Of a stretch of 64,000 nucleotides of DNA, positions 8,687 to 16,913 are shown in pieces. Under the pieces are notes generated by a model, which had not been told where the DNA came from, searched no databases, and saw only the letters and a list, made by a program, of their open reading frames with translations. A program made the position numbers and the translations under genes. Positions within the stretch are counted from its first letter, which is position 1. The number at the start of each line of letters is the position of its first letter. The stretch covers positions 30,240-94,239 of the forward strand of contig JAEEQN010000007.1 of NCBI GenBank assembly GCA_016285345.1. The letters run 5' to 3'. This DNA comes from Victivallales bacterium (GTDB taxonomy: Bacteria; Verrucomicrobiota; Lentisphaeria; Victivallales; UBA1829).

Positions 8687-9883
8687 TCACTGTAGCAGCC
8701 AGTCCAGCACATTAAGTTTGCGTATGCCGTTGAAGTCATCCGATGGGTCTTCGTCCAGAGTCAGCAGGAATTTCGGGTAGCTGTCCCGGATTGTATTGAA
8801 CGGGGCAAGCTCACGTTCCAAAGTCTTGGTGTCACGCACGCTTGCGGCAACTTGATAGTATTCCGTTCCATTGGAGTTCTCCACCACGAAATCGATCTCA
8901 AGTCCGCCGACTTTTCCTACATACACTTTGCTCCCGCATCTCAGCAGTTCCAGATAGACCACGTTCTCCAGGATATGCCCCACATCCTGATACTGTCCGT
9001 CAAGAAGATGTCGGCGCAATCCGAGGTCGACAACATAGTATTTGTCCTGCGTTTTCAGGAGCTGTTTGCCTTTGATGTCGAAACGTTCTGCCTTGTAGAC
9101 AACAAAGCTTTCCAGCAGGGCTGAAAGATATTTCTCAACGGTCTTGCTGTCGGTCTTCCTGCCGCCGGAGGTCAGCGTATCCGCAATTCGTTTGACGGAT
9201 AATTCGCTGCCTATACTCGAAAACACGAATTTCGCCACACTGTTCAGAATCATCGGATCCTGAATTCGACGCCGGGCCATTACGTCTTTCACGAGGATCG
9301 TGTTGTAGATGCCCTCCAGATAGCTGTCCAGTTCGCGCGCTGCCCCGGAAAGCTCTATTGTGTACGGGAAAGAACTGGTCGATACGTATTCCCGGTACAG
9401 GCTTTGTCGGTTGGCGGTTTCCGTATGGGCCTGAGCGAACTCGCGGAAGGACAGCGGAAGCATGCGGATCTCCACATATCTGCCAGAAAGCATGGTTGCC
9501 AGTTCGGAGGAGAGCAGATTTGCGTTGGACCCGGTGATATAGATGTCGGTGTTGGGCGTGATGTATAGGCTGTCCACCACACGGGGAAACTCCTTGCAGA
9601 GCTGAACTTCGTCGATGAACACATAAGTCATTTCTTTCGAGGAAAGCCGCTTCTTGATGTAGGAATGAAGCGCCAGAGGCTGGCACAATGCCTCGTTCTC
9701 AAGTTTCTCAAGATTCACCTCGATGATGCGCTTCTTCGGGACGCCCTGTTCTCTGAGCCATTCGGCGTACATCTCCATCAGCACGGATTTTCCGCATCGA
9801 CGTACTCCCGTAATGACCTTGATGATTTGCTTTCCCCGCCAAGCTTGGAGTTCCTTCATGTATTCTGGCCGTTCAATTCTCAT
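8687..9883 (-). CDS. AAA ATPase of the COG1373 (AAA_14/DUF4143) family
   Basis: A 398-aa protein. The start at 9883 was chosen because GGAGG lies 8 nt before it; an in-frame start 16 codons upstream has none. Walker A is GVRRCGKS (26-33) and Walker B is VFIDE (88-92), followed by an ITGSNANLLSSE sensor segment. The C-terminal DUF4143 half ends with a nuclease-like EIDFVVE segment that resembles the PD-(D/E)XK core seen in this group. These ATPases are abundant and patchily distributed in gut bacteria and archaea; their role is unsettled. It is monocistronic, with an unusual repeated operator over its promoter and direct repeats on both sides, which suggests that it moves or is copied as a cassette. 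Confidence 0.85.
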   Translation of the reverse strand: MRIERPEYMKELQAWRGKQIIKVITGVRRCGKSVLMEMYAEWLREQGVPKKRIIEVNLEKLENEALCQPLALHSYIKKRLSSKEMTYVFIDEVQLCKEFPRVVDSLYITPNTDIYITGSNANLLSSELATMLSGRYVEIRMLPLSFREFAQAHTETANRQSLYREYVSTSSFPYTIELSGAARELDSYLEGIYNTILVKDVMARRRIQDPMILNSVAKFVFSSIGSELSVKRIADTLTSGGRKTDSKTVEKYLSALLESFVVYKAERFDIKGKQLLKTQDKYYVVDLGLRRHLLDGQYQDVGHILENVVYLELLRCGSKVYVGKVGGLEIDFVVENSNGTEYYQVAASVRDTKTLERELAPFNTIRDSYPKFLLTLDEDPSDDFNGIRKLNVLDWLLQ

Positions 9884-9914
9884 TTGCTTACCTCCGATTA
9901 CGCATTGGTTTGCA

Positions 9915-10010
9915 TTTGGAATATAATCCAAAAACTTAAAAAGTCAAGCGCGTTTTTGGAAAATAATCCAAAAACTATAAAAATCGGACGAGTTTTTGGA
10001 AGAGAACTCC
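9915..10010 (-). promoter_or_regulatory. Promoter and three stacked dyad operators of the ATPase gene
   Basis: On the minus strand TTGACT (9942-9947), a 16-nt spacer and TATATT (9920-9925) form a promoter. The -10 box sits inside a perfect dyad TTTGGA-N6-TCCAAA (9915-9932). A second, longer dyad TTTTTGGA-N6-TCCAAAAA lies 40 nt upstream (9953-9974), and a third, half-degenerate copy at about 9993-10010. The spacing of about 40 nt is close to four helical turns, so bound proteins would sit on one face of the DNA. Autoregulation by the ATPase or control by an unlinked repressor is inferred. Confidence 0.6.
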
Positions 10011-10066
10011 GAATTCCTATTTACGCTATAGCCCAATGATTTTTTACTTCGCATGGTCGGATTTGA

Positions 10067-10100
10067 GAGAGGTCGCGAGTTGTATATATTGATTTGCGAG
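10067..10100 (+). repeat. 34-nt imperfect direct repeat, right copy (flanks the ATPase gene)
   Basis: Starts GAGAGGTCG and ends TTGCGAG, 28/34 identical to 8635-8668 in the same orientation. Confidence 0.55.
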
Positions 10101-10117
10101 CGCGTGTCAAAAACGTT

Positions 10118-10432
10118 TCATTTCCGCCCACCGACCAATGTTTTTCCTTCCTTGTTGTAAGTCAGGTTGAAGACCATATCGGAAAACCATTTCTTGAAGT
10201 CGGCATTATCGGAATACTGCTTGTAGAGTTTGATATTGTCGGCCATGATTTTGAGCATAACCGCGGACAAGACATGATTGCTTTCCAGACGGGCGTTTTG
10301 CCGGTCGGAATTCAGCATCGCCGCCTGGTACGTGGCATCCTGCGAAACCAGGGGATGCGGGCGATTTGCGCATGGCCCCTGTTCTGGCTGGCAGACTTTT
10401 ATATTGTTATAAATTTCAGGTTGCAACAGCAA
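10118..10432 (-). pseudogene. Remnant of a type I restriction HsdR-like gene (3' end)
   Basis: The last 65 or so codons (SDRQNARLE, then MADNIKLYKQYSDN and FKKWFSDMVFNLTYNKEG) match my memory of the C-terminal segment of type I restriction endonuclease R subunits (R-Q-N-A-R-x-E, K-Q-x-x-D-N-x-x-F-x-x-W, F-x-x-T-Y). The preceding 40 codons show no such similarity, and nothing of the helicase or nuclease domains is present. The piece is far shorter than HsdR (about 1000 aa) and has no clear ribosome site. A helicase of another restriction family is an alternative source. Confidence 0.5.
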
Positions 10433-10586
10433 AAACAGTCTTTAGCTCCGCTACTCCCTTTCTTCTTTTACATGTTGACTCGCGACAAACGAAGGCGCAG
10501 GAGAAACTGGTTCGTTTTTAGTTCATGCCATAGGACAAATATTAGCTAAATGCGTTTTGTTTATTTAAAAAAATATCGTCCCACAC

Positions 10587-10614
10587 TTGATTTCTCCGTC
10601 ATTTATGCTATCAT
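10587..10614 (+). promoter_or_regulatory. RpoD-like promoter of the 10689 operon
   Basis: TTGATT, 16-nt spacer, TATCAT, about 70 nt before the ATG of the next gene. Confidence 0.5.
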
Positions 10615-10688
10615 ATTTGAGGGAGAAACAATCCCCCCCGGAAAAAAAGTGTTACAACACCAATTCGTGATTAAATCAAGGACATAAT

Positions 10689-11528
10689 ATGACAAAAATA
10701 TCAGAACGCAATGTCTTTCCTTCTTTTTCTTCACATGAAGAATTTTTTAAGCTGAAAAATCTATTCTGTGACAAAGGAGCTTATTACACAGAAGAAGCAT
10801 TCCATTACGTTCATTATAGCCTTTATGATATTCTTAGAAATTCTTTCCTCAAATGGCCTCTTAGAGGAAGCATTACTTCTTTGGAGGAAATGTTGAAATC
10901 ATTTCAAATCAGGGATGAAGATTTCAACCATGACAGTTCAGAAGAAAGGTTGCTGGATTATATACAATTAATTTTGAATGCAATACATTTTTTTAACACA
11001 AGCAACATTTTAATCGTTTCTTATCATTGTAATCAAGGAAGAATTATTCAAAAAGCAATCGCACAGAACTGCGCCCTGATATTGGAGAAACTTAACGCTG
11101 AAGTCATAGAAACAGACTCCGAGCTCTATATAGCATATAAGGATGCCGTTGCAGCAGCCGTATCCATCCAACAGCCGGAATTAGCCCCCTGCATCATTGA
11201 GTATCAAAAAATTAACAACAGAGACGACCTTGCCCGAAAAGGTGAAGTCCTATGCAGCTTGGCAAAGATTCTGGAACCTAACGAACAAATGCTGAACGAC
11301 AACGGGTATCGGCAGTTATGCAAAGATGCGACATTCCTCTTAAACAAAACTGGGGCAAGACATGCCCTTGATCCAAACGATGGTATTGAAGCTCAATTCC
11401 TGGCGATGGAGGATCAAGAACGGATTAAGTGGTATGATCGAGCGTTCAAAACGGTCCTTACCTGCATGGCCGTTTTGCCATATTTGGATTTCAGGGAAGA
11501 AATAAAAGATATTAAACGAAACGGATAA
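10689..11528 (+). CDS. Hypothetical island protein, first gene of a two-gene unit
   Basis: A 279-aa, apparently soluble, helix-rich protein. AAGGA lies 8 nt before the ATG. I do not recognise a family. Visible features are a central stretch rich in aliphatic residues (about 88-110, LLDYIQLILNAIHFF), a Cys/His pair in SYHCNQGR, and a charged C-terminus. There are no signal peptide, membrane segments or P-loop. Base composition is much AT-richer than the core genes. The second gene (DUF2806-like) starts 53 nt after its stop, with no terminator between, so they are probably co-transcribed. The position directly upstream of gajAB suggests an anti-phage or accessory role, but this is only context. 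Confidence 0.6.
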   Translation: MTKISERNVFPSFSSHEEFFKLKNLFCDKGAYYTEEAFHYVHYSLYDILRNSFLKWPLRGSITSLEEMLKSFQIRDEDFNHDSSEERLLDYIQLILNAIHFFNTSNILIVSYHCNQGRIIQKAIAQNCALILEKLNAEVIETDSELYIAYKDAVAAAVSIQQPELAPCIIEYQKINNRDDLARKGEVLCSLAKILEPNEQMLNDNGYRQLCKDATFLLNKTGARHALDPNDGIEAQFLAMEDQERIKWYDRAFKTVLTCMAVLPYLDFREEIKDIKRNG

Positions 11529-11581
11529 AACAATCAACACGAAACTATACCAAACAAACTTCAAATACAGGAGAAGCAACA

Positions 11582-12556
11582 ATGAAGAATCTTATTCCCT
11601 TGAAAGCTAAGGTTGATTTGACGCCTGCGCTTAACGAGCTGGTTCATACTATACTGAGTCCTATTCAGGACGGACAAAAAGGGATGAGAAAGCTTTTTTC
11701 ATTGTGTGCTGGTTCCCTCCTTGCCACATTAGAACGCAATCAAATCCTGACAGAAGCTCAAAAACAAAAAGATAAAGAAGATGTTTTGTCCGGGACAAAA
11801 GAATATCGCAACGGTCAATTAAGCAATGTAGACAGTGCTCCCGATTTTTGCAGTCAAATAATCGACTATCATGCAGAAGAAGATGCAAGGAGGTTTCTCG
11901 CAGCATTTCTTGAAGCAGTTAAAGATATCCGCCAGCGTCCGGACGAAAGCATCTCGGACAAATCTGTGGATCCGGACTTCTTTAATCGTTGGAGAAAAGA
12001 TGTCGAAGTGATTGATGATGCCGCGATGCGGATCTTCTGGGCTAGACTTTTGGTTGAGGAGACTTGCTGCCCGAATTCGATCAGTCCCAGAACATTAAGT
12101 GTCGCAAGGAATCTTTCAAAGGAAGAAGCAAAAACGTTTGAAAGATTATGCCCATATAGAATTCTCGATGCACTTCCTTTAAACGATAAAAGCTATCCTC
12201 TTAATGGAACGTACAAGGATGCTCTTTTACTCCAGGAAGCGGGGTTAATCGGGCATGAGGCTAATGCCCATATTGATGTTCCTGAGAATGGAACGTTTTT
12301 CATTCCGATCATGAAGGATGGATTCATCCTTAAAGCTGATACAAGCAGGATTGGGGTTAACGGCTATCCATTAACAGTCGCGGGACAACAGATTGCTGAG
12401 ATCGTCAGTGTGACGCCTGATGTTTCTATTGCTAAAAAGATCGCCAGAGAAGTATCGGCTCAAAACCACAAATTGACTATCTATTTGATTGAAAAGCAGG
12501 ACGGGGTCCCAGATGATCAGGCCCCGGTCATTTGGGATACGAATCAACCCGATTAA
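11582..12556 (+). CDS. DUF2806 domain protein
   Basis: A 324-aa protein; ACAGGAGAAGCAACA precedes the ATG. The middle part (about 125-175) carries the DUF2806 pattern DPDFFNRWRKD, followed by FWARLLVEE, SPRTLSVARNLSKEEA and a conserved phenylalanine. The C-terminal part (about 225-300) reads like a small all-beta domain (ENGTFFIPI, GYPLTVAGQQIAEIV). DUF2806 proteins are mostly uncharacterised and sit in variable genomic regions. It is likely co-transcribed with the unknown gene at 10689 and is followed by a strong hairpin. No catalytic motif is seen, so the function is unknown. Confidence 0.68.
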   Translation: MKNLIPLKAKVDLTPALNELVHTILSPIQDGQKGMRKLFSLCAGSLLATLERNQILTEAQKQKDKEDVLSGTKEYRNGQLSNVDSAPDFCSQIIDYHAEEDARRFLAAFLEAVKDIRQRPDESISDKSVDPDFFNRWRKDVEVIDDAAMRIFWARLLVEETCCPNSISPRTLSVARNLSKEEAKTFERLCPYRILDALPLNDKSYPLNGTYKDALLLQEAGLIGHEANAHIDVPENGTFFIPIMKDGFILKADTSRIGVNGYPLTVAGQQIAEIVSVTPDVSIAKKIAREVSAQNHKLTIYLIEKQDGVPDDQAPVIWDTNQPD

Positions 12557-12580
12557 TCAGACAAACGATTAGGTCCGATC

Positions 12581-12620
12581 ATTCTCCCGGTTTCAGGATG
12601 ATTTTTCCTGACGGGAGAAT
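12581..12620 (+). repeat. Strong hairpin between the DUF2806 gene and gajA
   Basis: ATTCTCCCG pairs with CGGGAGAAT and, inside, TCAGGA pairs with TCCTGA, leaving a small bulge. No T run follows on either strand, so it is not a canonical intrinsic terminator. It may still end or stabilise the upstream transcript. Confidence 0.55.
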
Positions 12621-12779
12621 GGTACGGACACAGTGGCGCAGCAGGTTTTCTGTTGAATATCCAGCATGGAAAGGATGGATTCCAGTTTCCTTACGATTCG
12701 CTTCTGCTCTGCGAGTGGGGGGGAGTGGGAAGAGAAGTTGTAACAGCATTATAAAAAAAGATTTTTGCATATTTTGTGC

Positions 12780-12808
12780 TTGATTTCGCACATGTGCGAG
12801 AGTATATT
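12780..12808 (+). promoter_or_regulatory. gajAB promoter with a 14-bp palindromic operator in its spacer
   Basis: TTGATT, a 17-nt spacer and TATATT. The first 14 nt of the spacer (12786-12799) form the perfect palindrome TCGCACATGTGCGA, so a dimeric repressor bound there would block RNA polymerase. The -10 box is 42 nt before the gajA ATG. Confidence 0.65.
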
Positions 12809-12850
12809 AAACTATTCTTTAGTATAACCTTATCAAAGGAGAGAATCTAC

Positions 12851-14797
12851 ATGATTGTGTCCGAGCTGAATTTGTATAATTTCAGAAGGTTTCAAGAAAA
12901 GAATGGAAGTCCCGGCTTGTCCGTGTCTTTCCATAAGGGGCTAAATGCGCTTATTGGAGAGAATGACTCCGGCAAAACGGCTGTGATTGATGCGCTAAAG
13001 TTAGTCCTGCTTACACAGAGCAATGATTATATAAAGCCAACGGAAGAGGACTTCTATCTCGCCCCTGACGGCAAGAGCGCCGATGAGTTCAGAATCGAGT
13101 GTGTTCTCTCTGATTTTTCTCCGAATGAAGCAAAGAATTTCATTGAATATTTGGATTACACGAAAGATGCTGATGGCTTGCATTGTTTTATGCGTCTTTA
13201 TTATCGGGCTTGGAAAGAGAAGAATCGGATTTTTACGGAGCTGAAGGTGAGTGATAAGGAAGAAGGTACAGTCTTGGACAGCAGGGCAAGAGAATTGTTG
13301 AAAACGGTCTATCTCCGCCCCTTGAGAGATGCGGAACGGGAAATGCATTCGGGAAAAAATTCTAGACTTTCAAGAATTCTATTAAGCCATAAATTGTTCC
13401 AGAATCGGGAGACACATGCCCTAATTGATATTTTGAGAAAGGCGAATCAGGACATTGAGGACTATTTTTCAGAGGAAGAGGGAAAGGATATTCTTCAGGT
13501 CATCAGGGCCAATCTGACGGAATTCCATGACAGCGCAACAAGCGGAAAGGCATCTCTGACTGCATCCGAAGTGCAATTGAAATCCATACTTGAGAGCCTT
13601 TCCTTGAATGCGGCGGAGACACATCCGGGGTTGGGAGAGCTGAATCTGGTGTTTATTGCTGCGGAGTTGCTGCTGTTGAAACAGGATGATATCGGAGGAC
13701 TGAAACTTGCTTTGATTGAAGAATTGGAGGCGCATCTGCATCCGCAGGCTCAACTGAGGTTGATAAGTTATTTGCAGAAGGAATATGACAAATCGGGAGC
13801 GCAAATAATAATCTCAACACACAGCACGGTCCTGGCTTCAAAAATCAATCTGAAGAACATCGTCCTTTTGAAAGGAGGAAAAGGTTACGATCTTTCTGAA
13901 GGGAACACTGGGCTTGAAAAAGGAGATTATCTGTTCCTCCAGCGTTTCCTGGATGCTACAAAGGCAAATCTGTTTTTTGCAAAAGGTATCATCATGGTCG
14001 AGGGAGATGCCGAGAATATTCTGATTCCAGTGATAGCGGATATCATCGGTTTCCCGCTGGAAAAGCATGGGGTATCTGTCGTAAATGTCGGGAGCACGGC
14101 TTTTCTGCGTTACTCGCGGATTTTTATCAGAGGTGATCAAAAGCACACCTTGGATATCCCCGTTTCTGTGATTACTGATTGCGATGTTCAATTGGAAAAG
14201 GACGAAAACAACTGTATTTGCGAGAAAACGGAAGAATCACAAAAGGCGATAGAGGAAAAGGAAAAACGGTATTCTGTCGACTCGATTCAAGGATTTGTTT
14301 CACCACGATGGACCTTGGAATACTGTATCGCCAGGAGTTCTCTCGGGGATTTGTTTCATCGGGCGATTAATTACGGAAAGAAGATCAAGAACAGTGACAG
14401 ATACACTCTCACGCATGAGAAAATCGGAGAAGCGGACATGGAAACCAAAAGACAGAATGAACAATGGGGCGATGTTGACGCGGTTGAGCGGGCATACAAC
14501 ATTTTCCACTTAATGCTGGACGGCAGTGGCAAGAGTGGATTGAAGTCCATTGTTGCACAGTGTTTCGCCTCCATGCTTCGAATGGAAACAATCACGGAAC
14601 AATTCGAACCGGCATATATGTTCGATTTGGAATTGTATCAACATACAGTGGACGAGATGAAACGAACGGCGTTAAAAACAAAGATTGAAAATGACCCATA
14701 TTTGAAATATCTTGTCGATGCCATAAAGCATGCAGTGGGGGTCGAACGGCAAACGTCGCGTCCGGAGGAGGGGAAAGATTCAGATGTTTCAAATTAA
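12851..14797 (+). CDS. gajA: GajA-like OLD-family ATPase/TOPRIM endonuclease (Gabija)
   Basis: A 648-aa protein. The ATG at 12851 follows AAAGGAGAG and gives the usual OLD N-terminus; a longer in-frame start upstream would run through the promoter. The N-terminal ABC-type ATPase half has Walker A GENDSGKT (36-43), Walker B LIEELEAHLHP (288-298) and the switch ISTHS (321-325). The C-terminal TOPRIM nuclease has VEGDAE (383-388) and the metal-binding TDCD (442-445). In Gabija, GajA is a sequence-specific DNA-nicking nuclease held back by nucleotides and freed during phage replication. It is somewhat longer than the Bacillus cereus protein (578 aa). The gene overlaps gajB by 14 nt. OLD class 2 proteins paired with a UvrD-like helicase are the definition of Gabija, so the call is firm. 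Confidence 0.88.
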   Translation: MIVSELNLYNFRRFQEKNGSPGLSVSFHKGLNALIGENDSGKTAVIDALKLVLLTQSNDYIKPTEEDFYLAPDGKSADEFRIECVLSDFSPNEAKNFIEYLDYTKDADGLHCFMRLYYRAWKEKNRIFTELKVSDKEEGTVLDSRARELLKTVYLRPLRDAEREMHSGKNSRLSRILLSHKLFQNRETHALIDILRKANQDIEDYFSEEEGKDILQVIRANLTEFHDSATSGKASLTASEVQLKSILESLSLNAAETHPGLGELNLVFIAAELLLLKQDDIGGLKLALIEELEAHLHPQAQLRLISYLQKEYDKSGAQIIISTHSTVLASKINLKNIVLLKGGKGYDLSEGNTGLEKGDYLFLQRFLDATKANLFFAKGIIMVEGDAENILIPVIADIIGFPLEKHGVSVVNVGSTAFLRYSRIFIRGDQKHTLDIPVSVITDCDVQLEKDENNCICEKTEESQKAIEEKEKRYSVDSIQGFVSPRWTLEYCIARSSLGDLFHRAINYGKKIKNSDRYTLTHEKIGEADMETKRQNEQWGDVDAVERAYNIFHLMLDGSGKSGLKSIVAQCFASMLRMETITEQFEPAYMFDLELYQHTVDEMKRTALKTKIENDPYLKYLVDAIKHAVGVERQTSRPEEGKDSDVSN

Positions 14798-16694
14798 CGA
14801 CAATGAAATTCTGAATGTTGAGGGGTTGCTTCTTCCCGAAAACTGTCACTTTCCGGAGGATGCCAGAACAATAATACGCTGTTGGGAATCCAAGGATGTT
14901 GCGGCATGCCCGGGGAGCGGGAAGACAACCGTTCTTCTTGCGAAACTGAAGCTTCTCGCGGATCGAATGCCCTTGGAAAACGGCGCCGGCATCTGTGTTC
15001 TTTCTCATACCAATGTCGCAGTCGATGAGATCAAGGAGAAGATGGCTGATTATGCCGGGAAACTGCTGGGTTACCCGAACTATGTGGGAACCATCCAGTC
15101 GTTCATCGACAGATTTGTTACAATCCCATATTTGAAGAAAAAGTTTGGAAAAAAAGTTCAGCCTGTTGACAATCGCACCTATGCCGAACACCTTTATCGC
15201 ATTATTTCTTCCGGTCAATATAGATCGCTTAGGAGTTTTCTTCAAATGCACTTCGAACACGGATCGGGACAGTATTCGGATATCGAGGAATATGTGGAGA
15301 CACTCTTCCTTGATCAGGATGGAAATCTCAAACAGAATCAAGGTATGAGAACTATTGCACGTGCAGGCAGTATTTCCGCGGGTCAGTTCAAAAGTGCTCT
15401 TGATGACATGCTGAAAAACGAGGAACTGATCAAATATACAGATGCCTACAAGTACGCAAAAGATGCGGTAAATGATTTGACAGACGAGTATGCGGATTTG
15501 TTCAGCAAACGTTTCCGATTTGTGTTTGTTGATGAATATCAAGACTGCACAGCATCGCAGAGGGAAGCCTTGGACAGGCTTTTTGATCCGGAAAAGTGTT
15601 GCTGCTTTCATATCGGGGATTCGGATCAGGCGATTTACATGTCGTCCAACAATGCTGATGAAGATTGGATACCTCAAGGTCCGTTTCTGAGTCTTGAACG
15701 GTCGAATCGCTACGGACAGGAAATAGCTGACGTTTTGTACAAAATGAGAACGGGAAATCAGAAGATTGTGGCATCCGCAGGAGAAACGGGGTATAAGCCG
15801 ACTCTTATAGTTTTTGACGACGAGACTATTTCAGAGGTCTTGCCGCAATTCATCCTTCAGCTTAATCGGTATGGTTTGACAGATCCCAATGGGATATATA
15901 AGGCGATCGGTTTTATCCGGGACGAGGAAAAGAAAGGTCTTACAATCGGAAGTTACTGGGATGCATTTGACGGCAAAAGGACTCCCGATCGTTCTTTCCG
16001 TTTCTGGAAAACAATTGATGAAATCTGTGAGAAATGCAAAAATGGTCAGGCATATCTGGCAGAGCCCCTTGTCAGGAGAATTGTCTGTCGCATCCTTCAT
16101 TACTGCGGAATCAACAATCCGAAAACGGGAAGGGATTACACTGTTTTGACATTGAAAACTATGCTTGATGAGCAATTCTTCAAGTTATATCGAGATGCAT
16201 TGATGGAAATGATTTCTCTTTCGGAATATGAACGGGAAAACGTGTACGCAATCATCAAAAAAATGGTTGCAGGTATTCTTGCCTCAAAAGGTGTTTCGTG
16301 GAATTATGCAGTCAAACTCTCTTCTTATTTTATGTCTGAAAGTCAAGACGTTCCGGCTCCGGAGAACGAGCATAATGTGTATGTCGATCCCAACTCCTGC
16401 CGGAGAATTCAGTTCGACACCGTTCATGGCGTAAAAGGCGAGACACATGACGCAACGTTGTATCTGGAAACAGAATTACAGCGGTCTTCGGATATTGCGA
16501 GGGTGTTGACTTTGTTTGGAATCGGCATGCCGGGACCATCCCAGCTTTATGATTACAGCCGTAAAATCGTTTATGTCGGAATGAGCCGCCCGAGGAAACT
16601 GCTTTGCCTGGCGATTCAAAAGTCGACGTTCGAAAAAGGCAAAAAAGCATTCCAAGATTGGGATGTCATTGAATTGAGAACGCAAGATACTTGA
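14784..16694 (+). CDS. gajB: GajB-like UvrD/PcrA-type helicase (Gabija)
   Basis: A 636-aa superfamily 1 helicase. The ATG at 14784 lies within the end of gajA, with AGGAGGGGAAAG upstream; a longer frame start upstream only re-reads gajA. Motif I is CPGSGKT (42-48), motif II VFVDEYQD (247-254), motif III GDSDQAIY (278-285), then LERSNRYG, motif V VHGVKGETHDA and motif VI YVGMSRPRKLL. In Gabija, GajB senses DNA ends or single strands made during nicking, hydrolyses NTPs and forms a large complex with GajA. The protein is about 140 aa longer than the B. cereus GajB (494 aa), mostly in the region between motifs IV and V. Confidence 0.87.
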   Translation: MFQINDNEILNVEGLLLPENCHFPEDARTIIRCWESKDVAACPGSGKTTVLLAKLKLLADRMPLENGAGICVLSHTNVAVDEIKEKMADYAGKLLGYPNYVGTIQSFIDRFVTIPYLKKKFGKKVQPVDNRTYAEHLYRIISSGQYRSLRSFLQMHFEHGSGQYSDIEEYVETLFLDQDGNLKQNQGMRTIARAGSISAGQFKSALDDMLKNEELIKYTDAYKYAKDAVNDLTDEYADLFSKRFRFVFVDEYQDCTASQREALDRLFDPEKCCCFHIGDSDQAIYMSSNNADEDWIPQGPFLSLERSNRYGQEIADVLYKMRTGNQKIVASAGETGYKPTLIVFDDETISEVLPQFILQLNRYGLTDPNGIYKAIGFIRDEEKKGLTIGSYWDAFDGKRTPDRSFRFWKTIDEICEKCKNGQAYLAEPLVRRIVCRILHYCGINNPKTGRDYTVLTLKTMLDEQFFKLYRDALMEMISLSEYERENVYAIIKKMVAGILASKGVSWNYAVKLSSYFMSESQDVPAPENEHNVYVDPNSCRRIQFDTVHGVKGETHDATLYLETELQRSSDIARVLTLFGIGMPGPSQLYDYSRKIVYVGMSRPRKLLCLAIQKSTFEKGKKAFQDWDVIELRTQDT

Positions 16695-16842
16695 AAAAAG
16701 AGGAGCAACAAGGGTTTTCTTCTCCAATAAGGAACAATGGAACGGATCTCGCGACCGGCGTCTGCGTCGTACCCCGTTGGTTGGACAGATTTCTTGATTT
16801 GATAGGTGTAAATGTGTTGGATTGTCGGAGGGCTGGGGCGGA

Positions 16843-16892
16843 GCAAAACCCGACCGACCATATAGCTCCGTAGGAGCAGGTCGGGATTTTGC
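16843..16892. repeat. Nested inverted repeat after gajB
   Basis: The outer arms GCAAAACCCGACC and GGTCGGGATTTTGC pair almost fully, with one extra A. An inner CTCC-GTA-GGAG hairpin sits in the loop. It lies between gajB and the IS3-family element and may include that element's left end. No T run follows. Confidence 0.6.
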
Positions 16893-16913
16893 GGAGCCCC
16901 CTTGACTTCATTA

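Noticed and set aside
9915..10010. Possible CRISPR-like repeat block
   Set aside because: Three short dyads overlap a promoter; repeats are too short and no cas genes exist.
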